From assembly GCF_004684245.1 (NCBI RefSeq), contig NZ_CP038452.1, forward strand, positions 1,846,796 through 1,910,795: DNA of 64,000 nt, read 5' to 3'. The notes beneath the pieces were generated by a model. It was given only the letters and a program-made list of their open reading frames with translations. It was not told where the DNA came from and ran no database searches. This DNA is from Thermus caldilimi. Lineage in GTDB: Bacteria; Deinococcota; Deinococci; Deinococcales; Thermaceae. Position 1 is the first letter of the stretch; the number at the start of each line of letters is the position of its first letter. Made by a program: the position numbers and the translations under genes. Of this stretch, positions 39,401-47,882 are shown in pieces.

Positions 39401-41377
39401 CGCAAGGCTCCTTCGGAGGCGGAAGCCTTCTTGAGGGAGATGGGGCTTTTGGGGCTTTCCGCCAAGGACAAGCATCTTCCCGAAAGGGTCTTTGGCCTTT
39501 CCCGGGAAGGGGTGGCCCGGCTTCTTGGGCGCCTGTGGGTGGGGGATGGGGGGGTGGACACCAAGGGTAGGCTCATCCATTACGCCACGGCCTCTGAGGC
39601 CCTTGCCCGGGGAGTCCAGCACCTGCTCCTCCGCCTGGGCTTGCAAAGCCGCCTGGTGGAGAAGCGCTTTCCCTATAGAGGGGGCCGGAAAGGATTTGTG
39701 GTCTACCTCCTGGGGGGCCTCGAGGCAGCCTGGCGCTTTGGGGAGCTGGTGGGACCGTACCTCCTCGGCAAGAGGAAGCGGGACCTGGAGGCCCTTCTTT
39801 CCTCCTGGAAGGAGGTGGGCCGGAGCACCAAGGACATCCTGCCTCTGGCCTTTCTCCCCCTGGTAAGAGATGCTTTGGCCCAGGCTTCCAGGGGTAGGGT
39901 GGGGGATTTTCTGGAGGCCCATGGCTTAGCCCAGGGTCTTTTGCGGCCCAGCAAGGGCCGCCTGGGGCTTTCCCGCACCACCCTGGCCCGCCTTTCGGCC
40001 CTCACGGGAAGCCTGGCCCTGTTGCGCCTGGCCACCGCGGAGATCTACTGGGACCGGGTGGAGGCCATAGAGCCTCTTGGGGAAGAGGAAGTCTATGACC
40101 TCACCGTGGAGGGAACCCATACCTTCCTGGCCGAGGATGTGATCGTCCACAACTCCCATGCCGCCGCCTACAGCCTCCTCTCCTACCAGACCGCCTACGT
40201 GAAGGCCCACTACCCGGTGGAGTTCATGGCCGCCCTCCTCACCGTGGAGCGGCACGATTCCGACAAGGTGGCGGAGTACATCCGCGACGCCCGGGCCATG
40301 GGCATAGAGGTCCTTCCCCCCGACATCAACCGCTCGGGCTTTGACTTCAAGGTGGTGGGGGAGGAGATCCTCTTTGGCCTCTCCGCGGTGAAGAACGTGG
40401 GGGAAGGGGCCGCTAGGGCCATCTTGGAGGAGAGGGAGCGGGGGGGGCGCTTCCGGAGTCTGGGAGACTTCCTCAAGCGCCTGGACGAGAAGGTGGTGAA
40501 CAAGCGCACCTTGGAGTCCCTCATCAAGGCGGGGGCCTTTGACGCCTTTGGGGACAGGGCCCGGTTGCTGGCTTCCTTGGACCCTCTCCTCCGGTGGGCG
40601 GCGGAAAGCCGGGAGCGGGAGCGATCCGGCATGATGGGCCTCTTCGCCGAGGTGGAGGAGCCTTCCCTGGCGGAGGCCCCGCCCCTGGACGAGATCACCC
40701 GGCTCCGCTACGAGAAGGAGGCTTTGGGCATCTACGTTTCCGGCCATCCGGTGCTGCGCTACCCGGGCCTGAGGGAGGTGGCGGGCTGCGCCCTGGAGGA
40801 GCTTTCCGACTTCATTCGGGGCCTCCCCCCAAGGCCCAGGGTGCTTCTTGCGGGCATGGTGGAGGAGGTGGTGCGCAAACCCACCCGCAGCGGGGGCATG
40901 ATGGCCCGTTTTACCCTTTCCGACGAGACCGGGGCCCTCGAGGTGGTGGTTTTCGGCCGGGCTTACGAGGGGGTTTCCCCGAAGCTCAAGGAGGACACCC
41001 CTCTCCTGGTCCTGGCGGAGGTGGAGCGGGAGGAGGGGGGGCTTAGGGTCATGGCCCAGGCTGCCTGGACCTATGAGGAGGTGGCCGAGGCCCCCAAGGC
41101 CCTGGAGGTGGAGGTGGACCATGCCCTCTTGGACGAGGCGGGCGTGGCCCTCCTCAAAAGCCTCTTGGACGAATACCCGGGAACCCTCCCCCTTTACCTC
41201 AGGGTGCAGGGGCCCTTCGGGGAGGCTATCCTCTCCTTGCGGGAAAACCGGGTGGGGGAAGAGGTCCTGGGGGCCCTCGAGGCCGAGGGGTTCCGCGCCT
41301 ACCTGGTCCCGGATCGGGAGGCCTTCCTCCAGGGCAACGGGGGAGGTGGGCCCAAGGAGGAGGTGGTGCCCTTTTAG
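36434..41377 (+). CDS. dnaE: DNA polymerase III alpha subunit with intein
   Basis: DnaE is the replicative polymerase. The 1647-residue precursor starts MGSRLRFAHLHQHTQFSLLDG (PHP domain) and has catalytic PDIDTDFSD near residues 461-469 and a C-terminal OB domain. The 425-residue insertion at residues 816-1240 is an intein; after splicing the extein is 1222 residues, the usual Thermus length. It ends PKEEVVPF. Upstream is a TAAGCT box. The gene ends in a terminator hairpin (41383-41414). Confidence 0.97.
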   Translation: MGSRLRFAHLHQHTQFSLLDGAAKLSDLLEWVKKVSPEDPALAMTDHGNLFGAVEFYKKATAMGIKPIIGYEAYVAAESRFDRKRGKGLDGGYFHLTLLAKDFKGYQNLVRLASRAYLEGFYEKPRIDREILKEHAEGLIALSGCLGAEIPQFILQDRLDLAEARLNEYLSIFGDRFFIEIQNHGLPEQRKVNQVLREFARKYGLGMVATNDGHYVRKEDARAHEVLLAIQSKSTLDDPERWRFPCDEFYVKTPEEMRAMLPEEEWGDEPFDNTVEIARMCNVDLPIGDKMTYRIPRFPLPEGRTEAQYLRELTFKGLLARYPDRITEGFYREVFRLLGKMPPHGDGEALAEALAQLEGKAWEALLLKLPPLEGVREWTAGAILHRALYELSVIERMGFPGYFLIVQDYINWARKNGVSVGPGRGSAAGSLVAYAVGITNIDPLRFGLLFERFLNPERVSMPDIDTDFSDRERDRVIQYVRGRYGEDKVAQIGTFGSLASKAALKDVARVYGIPHKKAEELAKLIPVQFGKPKPLAEAIELVPELKAEMEKDPRVREVLEVAMRLEGLNRHASVHAAGVVIAAEPLTDLVPLMRDQEGRPVTQYDMGAVEALGLLKMDFLGLRTLTFLDEAKKIVKESKGVELDYDRLPLDDPKTFALLARGETKGVFQLESGGMTATVRGLKPRRLEDIIALVSLYRPGPMEHIPTYIRRHHGQEPVSYVEFPHAEKYLRPILEETYGIPVYQEQIMQIASQVAGYSLGEADLLRRAMGKKKVEEMQKHRERFVRGAKERGVPEEEANRLFDMLEAFANYGFNKCLPGRARVLDYRTGKRVPIEAIVRGEAKGVWVVSLDESTLRLVPRPVVAAFESGRAMVYRLRTATGRVLEATANHPLYTPEGWRELGALRPEDFVALPRHLPYQPSEDLKPHELDLLGFALSEGNLRHPSGFYLYTSSEEELAAMEEALTGFANTRTRVVWRRGVAHIYVGRRDRKAPSEAEAFLREMGLLGLSAKDKHLPERVFGLSREGVARLLGRLWVGDGGVDTKGRLIHYATASEALARGVQHLLLRLGLQSRLVEKRFPYRGGRKGFVVYLLGGLEAAWRFGELVGPYLLGKRKRDLEALLSSWKEVGRSTKDILPLAFLPLVRDALAQASRGRVGDFLEAHGLAQGLLRPSKGRLGLSRTTLARLSALTGSLALLRLATAEIYWDRVEAIEPLGEEEVYDLTVEGTHTFLAEDVIVHNSHAAAYSLLSYQTAYVKAHYPVEFMAALLTVERHDSDKVAEYIRDARAMGIEVLPPDINRSGFDFKVVGEEILFGLSAVKNVGEGAARAILEERERGGRFRSLGDFLKRLDEKVVNKRTLESLIKAGAFDAFGDRARLLASLDPLLRWAAESRERERSGMMGLFAEVEEPSLAEAPPLDEITRLRYEKEALGIYVSGHPVLRYPGLREVAGCALEELSDFIRGLPPRPRVLLAGMVEEVVRKPTRSGGMMARFTLSDETGALEVVVFGRAYEGVSPKLKEDTPLLVLAEVEREEGGLRVMAQAAWTYEEVAEAPKALEVEVDHALLDEAGVALLKSLLDEYPGTLPLYLRVQGPFGEAILSLRENRVGEEVLGALEAEGFRAYLVPDREAFLQGNGGGGPKEEVVPF
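38879..40153 (+). mobile_element. DnaE intein with LAGLIDADG homing endonuclease
   Basis: The insertion begins at Cys after FNK (CLPGRARVLDYRTG) and ends VIVHN before Ser of SHAAAYS, giving C1, terminal His-Asn and a +1 Ser needed for protein splicing. ATANHPLYTPEGW is the block B with TxxH, and LTVEGTHTFLAEDVIVHN is blocks F and G. LLGFALSEGN (residues about 931-940) and LLGRLWVGDGG (about 1030) are the two LAGLIDADG motifs, so the endonuclease looks intact. T. thermophilus dnaE has inteins at this type of site. Confidence 0.93.
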
Positions 41378-41382
41378 GAAAG

Positions 41383-41414
41383 AAAGGAGGCTGGGCCTAG
41401 GCCCAGCCTCCTTT
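41383..41414 (+). terminator. Terminator of dnaE
   Basis: A perfect 15-bp stem, AAAGGAGGCTGGGCC (41383-41397) and GGCCCAGCCTCCTTT (41400-41414), with a 2-nt loop core. It lies just after the dnaE stop. Confidence 0.85.
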
Positions 41415-41430
41415 GCCCCTTTTCCGGGGC

Positions 41431-41457
41431 CCCCAACCTGGCGAAGCCAGGTTGGGG
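41431..41457 (-). terminator. Terminator-like hairpin of groEL
   Basis: CCCCAACCTGGC (41431-41442) and GCCAGGTTGGGG (41446-41457) form a perfect 12-bp stem with a GAA loop, 6 bp past the groEL stop on the minus strand. There is no T tract on that strand. Confidence 0.65.
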
Positions 41458-41462
41458 TGGCT

Positions 41463-43097
<1,635 letters not shown>

Positions 43098-43106
43098 TCA
43101 CCTCCC

Positions 43107-43412
43107 TTACTGCAAGACTGCCAGAAGGTCGCGCTCGGAAAGGATCACGTATTCCTCGCCGTCAATCTCAATCTCGGTTCCGCCGTACTTGGCGAAGACC
43201 ACGATGTCCCCCTCCTTGACCTCGAGGGGCACCTTCTGCCCGTTCTCCAGGATGCGGCCCGAGCCCACCGCAATCACCTTGCCCTTTTGGGGTTTCTCCT
43301 TGGCGGTGTCGGGGAGCACGATGCCGCCCTTGGTCTTGGGCTCCTCCTCAATCCGCTTCACCACAACCCTGTCGCCTAGGGGCTTGATCACCGTCTTCAC
43401 CTCCGTAGCCAT
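43107..43412 (-). CDS. groES: Co-chaperonin GroES (10 kDa)
   Basis: The 101-residue protein [20 protein letters not shown]... has the mobile loop [21 protein letters not shown] and is nearly the same as T. thermophilus GroES as I remember it. ATG 43412 is preferred because GGAGGG precedes it by 7 nt. It caps the GroEL ring. Confidence 0.98.
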   Translation of the reverse strand: MATEVKTVIKPLGDRVVVKRIEEEPKTKGGIVLPDTAKEKPQKGKVIAVGSGRILENGQKVPLEVKEGDIVVFAKYGGTEIEIDGEEYVILSERDLLAVLQ

Positions 43413-43427
43413 ACCCACTCCCTCCTC

Positions 43428-43452
43428 TGACGCTCAAAGGGTGAGAATGTCA
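43428..43452. promoter_or_regulatory. Imperfect inverted repeat in the groESL leader
   Basis: TGAC-G-CTCA (43428-43436) and TGAG-AA-TGTCA (43442-43452) form an interrupted inverted repeat between the promoter and groES. It is not a CIRCE (TTAGCACTC) or HAIR element, so it could be a different heat-shock operator. Confidence 0.4.
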
Positions 43453-43463
43453 AACCAAGGGTT

Positions 43464-43492
43464 ATTATTTTGGCCCCGTGTCCTTTTGTCAA
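43464..43492 (-). promoter_or_regulatory. groESL promoter
   Basis: A consensus -35 TTGACA (43492-43487) and -10 AATAAT (43469-43464) are separated by 17 bp on the minus strand. The start would be near 43457, leaving a leader of about 45 nt. Confidence 0.75.
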
Positions 43493-43509
43493 GGGGGTTG
43501 AGGGGGGTG

Positions 43510-44607
43510 TTATAAGACCAGGGTCTGGTGGCCCCGCACCACCCGAAGCTCAAGCCCGTGGGCCAGGAGAAGGCCCTCCATGGCCAGGGCCCGGGCCAGG
43601 CCCGGGGTCTTGCCCAAGGCCAGCCGGCCCTTTTCCCCTGGGTAAAGGAAATAACCCTCGGGGAGGAGGAGGAGAACCCCCTGCCGGGCTTGGGCGCTTC
43701 CCCTTAAGGCTGCCTTGAGGAAGGCTTGTTCCGCCGCCTGGGTGATGAGGAAGTAGGTGCTTCCAGGAGGGGCTTTGGGGGGGAGGGAGGGGGCTTGGGT
43801 GGGCTCTAAGCGGGCTAGAAGCGAAAGGGCCCTTACCAGGTGGGCCTTTCCCCGGCCTAAAGGCAGGACCTCTCCGGCAGAAAGGCCATACTGGGCTCCC
43901 TTTTTCTCCGCCAGGAGAAGGAGCCAGGCGGCGAGGTTGGCCGCATGGTCCAGGTAGGCGGGGTGGAGGCTTTGGGTGTCCAGGTGGAGGAAGAGGCTTC
44001 CCAGAAGGCTCTTTTCCACCTCCCGTACAAAGGGGCGGCCCTGGCGGAGGCTTGCCTGCTTGGCCAGGAGGCGCAAGGGGTCTCCAGGCTGGTAGGAGCG
44101 GAGGCCCTTGGCCTCGAGGGGATCCGGCAGGCCGAAAGGCTCGGTTTTCCCCTCCAGGAAGAAGCTGGGAGCGGGCTCATAGGGGGGTAGGGGCCGCAGG
44201 GAAGGATAGACCAGGGCCTTACCCGCCTCGAGGCGCAAAAGCTTTTCCCCTAGGCCCAAGGGGCTCCTTAGCAGAAGGGTGAAGCCCAGAGGGTATTCCC
44301 CCCGACGGCGGTAGCGGTAAGGGAGGGGAAGCTTTACCCGGATCCTTCCCCAGGCCACCCCAGAGAGGCCCCGGGGTTCTAAGCCCAAGGGGGCTGAGGG
44401 TAGGTTTTCTAGGCGAAAAAAGAGGGGAAGGGGGGAAAATATTTCCGCCTCTACCCGCCCCTCGCCTTCCTTGCCAGGAAAGCCTGGGGGTAGGCCTTGG
44501 GTCCGCATCCGGACTTGGGCGAACCAAGGTGCCCGCCAAAGGGCCGGGAGGAGGGCCAGGGATAAGAGGCCAAAGGCTATTTCCACAAAACCTTTTACTC
44601 CCCCCAT
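43510..44607 (-). CDS. DUF58-domain protein
   Basis: The 365-residue protein has an N-terminal membrane helix ([17 protein letters not shown]), a beta-rich middle part and the DUF58 signature [31 protein letters not shown] near residue 165, with a von-Willebrand-like domain after it (FLHLDTQ...). DUF58 proteins are found next to MoxR ATPases and are thought to be assembly clients or chaperones. It is last in the operon led by the small peptide at 46967, starting 3 bp after the MoxR stop. Confidence 0.88.
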   Translation of the reverse strand: MGGVKGFVEIAFGLLSLALLPALWRAPWFAQVRMRTQGLPPGFPGKEGEGRVEAEIFSPLPLFFRLENLPSAPLGLEPRGLSGVAWGRIRVKLPLPYRYRRRGEYPLGFTLLLRSPLGLGEKLLRLEAGKALVYPSLRPLPPYEPAPSFFLEGKTEPFGLPDPLEAKGLRSYQPGDPLRLLAKQASLRQGRPFVREVEKSLLGSLFLHLDTQSLHPAYLDHAANLAAWLLLLAEKKGAQYGLSAGEVLPLGRGKAHLVRALSLLARLEPTQAPSLPPKAPPGSTYFLITQAAEQAFLKAALRGSAQARQGVLLLLPEGYFLYPGEKGRLALGKTPGLARALAMEGLLLAHGLELRVVRGHQTLVL

Positions 44608-44609
44608 GC

Positions 44610-45524
44610 CTAGGCTTTCTCCACCGGGGCTGGAACCGCCCTAAGGGCTTCCGCCACCAGCCCTTCTGGGCTGGCTCCGGAAAGCTCCGCTTCCAGCCTG
44701 AGGAGAAGGCGGTGGGGGATGGCAGCCCGGAAGGCCTCCTTGATGTCTTCGGGTATAGTAAAGGTGCGTCCTTCCAGGAAGGCCAGGGCCTGGGCCAGGC
44801 GCTCCACCTGCACAAGGGCCCTAGGGGAGGGGCCAAGCCGCACCTCCTCCCGGTTTCTAAGCCAGCTGGCCAAGGCCAGAAGGTAGTCCAGCACCTCCTC
44901 TGCCACCCCCACCCGGCGCACCTCCTGGCGCAGGGCCAGGATCTCTTCCCCCTGAGTAACGGCTTCCAGACCCTCCAGGGGTTCCTTCTCCTTCAGGGCC
45001 TGGAGGAGGGCCTTTTCATCGGGGTAGCCCAGGGAAAGCCGGGCGGTGAAGCGGTCCCGCTGGGCCACGGGCAGGGGGTAGGTGCCCTCCTCCTCCACCG
45101 GGTTTTGCGTGGCCAGGACAAAGAAGGGCTCGGGCAAAGGGTGGCTCTTCCCCTCCAGGGTCACCTGGCCTTCCCCCATGGCCTCGAGGAGGGCGGACTG
45201 GGTCCTGGGGGTGGCCCGATTGAGCTCGTCCACCAAAAGGACCTGGGTGAAGATGGGCCCCTTTTGCCATACCAGGTTTCCTTCCCGGTAGAGATAGACC
45301 CCGGTGAGGTCCTGGGGCAGGAGGTCCGGGGTCATCTGGATGCGGCTAAAGGAAAGGCCCAACACCCGGGCCAAGGCCTTGGCGAAGGTGGTCTTCCCCG
45401 TGCCGGGCACGTCCTCTAGGAGGAGGTGACCCCCGGAAAGCAGGGTGGCCAGGGAAAGTCTGAGGGTTTCCTCCCTCAGGAGGACCCGGCCCAAAAGGGC
45501 CCTTTGGATGCGGGTGAAGAACAT
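44610..45524 (-). CDS. MoxR-type AAA+ ATPase
   Basis: The 304-residue protein has Walker A EDVPGTGKTTFAKALA near residue 37, Walker B VLLVDELNRATPRTQSALLEAM near 94 and sensor ATQNPVEEEGTYPLP, the classic MoxR sequence. MoxR proteins act as chaperones for metal-containing or surface complexes. The gene lies between DUF58 and DUF4129 genes, the usual set. Confidence 0.93.
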   Translation of the reverse strand: MFFTRIQRALLGRVLLREETLRLSLATLLSGGHLLLEDVPGTGKTTFAKALARVLGLSFSRIQMTPDLLPQDLTGVYLYREGNLVWQKGPIFTQVLLVDELNRATPRTQSALLEAMGEGQVTLEGKSHPLPEPFFVLATQNPVEEEGTYPLPVAQRDRFTARLSLGYPDEKALLQALKEKEPLEGLEAVTQGEEILALRQEVRRVGVAEEVLDYLLALASWLRNREEVRLGPSPRALVQVERLAQALAFLEGRTFTIPEDIKEAFRAAIPHRLLLRLEAELSGASPEGLVAEALRAVPAPVEKA

Positions 45525-46828
45525 AGCCTAAGGATATCCTTCAAGAAAGCTTCCGCCCTTTCCGCTTCCTCCTCCCCAGCCTTTCCCCCGTAGCGCACGG
45601 GCAGGTAGAGCCGGGTGAGCCCCAAAAGGGGTTCCCTAAGCCCCGGGAGAAGGGCGGAAACCCTTTCCAGGTACTCCAAGGGTCCCTCGGAGGCCAGGCG
45701 GGGGAGGCCAGAGACCTTTAGGGCCTTCAGGGCTTGGAAGTAGGCTCGCCGCACCCGGTCTTGGGGAAGGACTTCCCGGAAAGACCTAAGGGACTTGGCT
45801 TCAAACTCCTGATCGGCCTCCGGCCTTCCCCCTTCCCGGTGGCGCCAAACCAGGAAGGCCAGGAGGGAAAGAAGACCTAGGGTGACCAGGGCGGAGAGCC
45901 CCGCCAGGGCCATTCCCACCTCGCCTAGCCTCCTGGGCCCCGGTACGGTCTCCTTTGGACCGCTCTCCTGGGAAAGGGCGGGGGTAGGGGCCGAGGAGGT
46001 GGTTTCCCACGCGCTTTCCCCATTCCCCAGGGTGCCCAGGTAGAGGAGGAAAAGGCCCCCGGCCAAAAGGGCCAGCAAGAGGGGCAAAAGATGAAGCCCT
46101 CGGTAGGGAAGCCTTTCCCCCCGGCCCAGAAGGGGCACAAGAGCCAGAAGAAGCAGGAATAGGGCCAGGGGCTGGGCATAGACCAAGGCCCGGTTGAGGA
46201 AGGCCACCCAGGGGGAAAACCCCTCCTTGGGAGCCTGGTAGGCTACCTCCTCTCTGGGCTTGGGTTTCGCTTCCGGGGAAGCCTGAAGGCTAGGGGGAGT
46301 TAGGGCGGGTAGGGGAAGGGAGGGGAGGCGGAGGGGAAGAAAGGCCAGGCCTGCCAGCAGAAGGCCCAGAATCCCTGGGATCCATAGGGTGGAAGAAGGA
46401 GTCCAGAACCCTTCCCCCCGTTCCTGGGCCCGCCTATGGGCCTCCTCGAGGAGGCTGAACCCGTGTAGGAGGCCCAGGAGGAAGAGGCCCCACGGCCCAA
46501 GCCCAAGGGCTAAAGGAAGGAGGAAGAGGCTGGAAAAGGGCCGGGCCTTGGTGGCCAGGAAAAGGCCGTAGAGGAGGAGAAGCCCAGAGGTCAGGGCCCA
46601 CCCCTGGAGCCAAGTGGGGAAAGGGAGGGTGAAGGCGTGGAGGAGGCCGGGAAGAAAAGGGAGCCACAGGAAACCCTGGGGGTAAAAGACCCTTCCCAAG
46701 TGAAGAAGACCTACTCCAAGAACAAGCTGAAAACCCCCGCCGGGTGCGGCCCCCACTAGGAGTAGGCTACCCACTAAAGGGGTGGTGAGGGAAAATAGCC
46801 AGGGGAACGGGGTGGAAAGCGAGCCCAT
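45476..46828 (-). CDS. Membrane protein with C-terminal DUF4129-like domain
   Basis: The about 450-residue protein has about seven helices in the first 150 residues, a Pro-rich loop (LPALTPPSLQASPEAKPK), two more helices near residues 225-275, one near 320 and then the DUF4129-type end VRRAYFQALKALKVSGLPRLASEGPLEYLERVSA. Such proteins often pair with transglutaminase-like and MoxR/DUF58 genes. I use ATG 46828; TTG 46834 starts 2 bp after the peptide gene stop. It overlaps moxR by 49 bp. Confidence 0.75.
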   Translation of the reverse strand: MGSLSTPFPWLFSLTTPLVGSLLLVGAAPGGGFQLVLGVGLLHLGRVFYPQGFLWLPFLPGLLHAFTLPFPTWLQGWALTSGLLLLYGLFLATKARPFSSLFLLPLALGLGPWGLFLLGLLHGFSLLEEAHRRAQERGEGFWTPSSTLWIPGILGLLLAGLAFLPLRLPSLPLPALTPPSLQASPEAKPKPREEVAYQAPKEGFSPWVAFLNRALVYAQPLALFLLLLALVPLLGRGERLPYRGLHLLPLLLALLAGGLFLLYLGTLGNGESAWETTSSAPTPALSQESGPKETVPGPRRLGEVGMALAGLSALVTLGLLSLLAFLVWRHREGGRPEADQEFEAKSLRSFREVLPQDRVRRAYFQALKALKVSGLPRLASEGPLEYLERVSALLPGLREPLLGLTRLYLPVRYGGKAGEEEAERAEAFLKDILRLCSSPASKGPFWAGSS

Positions 46829-46835
46829 CTCCAAA

Positions 46836-46967
46836 TTACATGGGTACGTAGGGGCAGTCCTTCACATCTAGTCCGCAGTCCAGAGGGAAAACCTCTCTTA
46901 CTCCTTTGCCTGAGGAGCCAAGGGCTAGCACACCCAAGACAAAGCCTAGCATGAGGGCTTTTTTCAT
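46836..46967 (-). CDS. Small secreted Cys-containing peptide (43 aa)
   Basis: From ATG 46967 the frame codes MKKALMLGFVLGVLALGSSG, a good signal peptide, then a 23-residue mature part with two Cys seven residues apart (LDCGLDVKDCPYVPM) and a TAA at 46836-46838. A TAAAAT box (46974-46979, minus strand) lies 12 bp upstream, so the mRNA is leaderless. It is directly upstream of, and probably co-transcribed with, the DUF4129-MoxR-DUF58 operon. Composition is AT-richer than its neighbours. I know no family. Confidence 0.6.
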   Translation of the reverse strand: MKKALMLGFVLGVLALGSSGKGVREVFPLDCGLDVKDCPYVPM

Positions 46968-46973
46968 GCGGAA

Positions 46974-46979
46974 ATTTTA
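46974..46979 (-). promoter_or_regulatory. -10 box (TAAAAT) of the 43-aa peptide operon
   Basis: On the minus strand TAAAAT is followed by TTCCGC and then ATG (46967). This supports the peptide start and places the promoter of the whole MoxR operon here. Confidence 0.45.
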
Positions 46980-46984
46980 CATCC

Positions 46985-47073
46985 TCACCTTTCGTCGAAA
47001 AGGTGAACCGCCTTTCCTTTGGAAAGGCTCTTTTACCCGAGTAAAAATTCCGGTTCGGGCTACGGATAAGCCC
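46985..47073. other. Four consecutive stem-loops in the intergenic region
   Basis: Stems are TCACCTTT/AAAGGTGA (46985-47006), GCCTTTCC/GGAAAGGC (47010-47028), TTTTAC/GTAAAA (47031-47046) and GGGCT/AGCCC (47057-47073). They lie between the methyltransferase stop (47109) and the peptide promoter, so they are probably terminators of the methyltransferase mRNA or a small structured RNA. Confidence 0.5.
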
Positions 47074-47108
47074 ATGGATGAAGGGGCTTGCGAGAAGGGC
47101 GGAGTTCC

Positions 47109-47882
47109 CTATCCCGAGACCCTTTGGCGCAGGGCCTCGTAGAGGAGGAGGGCGGCGCTCACGGAAACGTTGAGGCTATCCGCCACCCCCCGCATGGGGA
47201 TGCGCACCCGCACCCCCGCCCGGTCCAGCCAGGCCTGGGAAAGGCCTTGGTCTTCGGCACCCAGGAGGAAGGCCACTCCCTTTTGATAGCCCTCTTCCCA
47301 GTAAACCTTTTCTCCTCTGGGGGTGGCCGCCACTAGGAAAAGTCCCTTTTCTTCCAAGAAGCGGGCTGCTTCCTCCTCGGCCACGGGAAAGACCGGCAAG
47401 GAGAAGACCACCCCCGTGGAGTTCCTGATCACCTGGGGGCTATAGAGGTCCACCCCTTCCGCCACCAGGACCAGGTCCACCCCTGCCCCATCTGCAGAGC
47501 GCAGGATGGCTCCTAGGTTGCCGGGTTTCTCCAGGCCGAGAAGGACCAGGACCAGCGGGTTTTGCGGGAGCCGGACCTCCTTTAGGGTTTTATGGGGCAT
47601 GCGGAAGACCCCGATGACGGAAGGGGGGTTTTCCCGCACGGAAACCCGCGCCAAAGCCTCCTGGGAAAGCTCTAGGATGGGGGCTTGGCCTGCCAAGGCC
47701 TGATCCTCGAGGGTGGCCTTGGGGCCAAGGAGCAGGGTTTCCAGGTGGAGGCCCGCTTTTAGGGCCCGTTCCACCTCCCGCCGCCCCTCCACTAGGAAGA
47801 GGCCCGCCCGTTCCCGTTCCCGGCGCTCTTTAAGGGCAGCCAGGGCCTTCACCTTGGGGTTAGCGGGGCTTTGGATGCGCAT
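47109..47882 (-). CDS. SpoU-family 2'-O-ribose methyltransferase (RNA)
   Basis: The 257-residue protein begins MRIQSPANPKVKALAALKERRER (substrate-binding domain) and has the three knot motifs: LLGLEKPGNLGAILRSADGAG, LYSPQVIRNSTGVVFSLPV and FLLGAEDQGLSQ...VRIPMRGVADSLNVSVSAALLLYEAL. It methylates a ribose in rRNA or tRNA (TrmH/RlmB group). I start at ATG 47882; it overlaps the upstream GNAT fusion by 23 bp. Confidence 0.92.
   Translation of the reverse strand: MRIQSPANPKVKALAALKERRERERAGLFLVEGRREVERALKAGLHLETLLLGPKATLEDQALAGQAPILELSQEALARVSVRENPPSVIGVFRMPHKTLKEVRLPQNPLVLVLLGLEKPGNLGAILRSADGAGVDLVLVAEGVDLYSPQVIRNSTGVVFSLPVFPVAEEEAARFLEEKGLFLVAATPRGEKVYWEEGYQKGVAFLLGAEDQGLSQAWLDRAGVRVRIPMRGVADSLNVSVSAALLLYEALRQRVSG

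Noticed and set aside
38477-39922. Long minus-strand frame inside dnaE (481 codons)
   Set aside because: High GC leaves many antisense frames open; the composition is Gly/Pro/His-rich and dnaE with its intein explains the plus strand.
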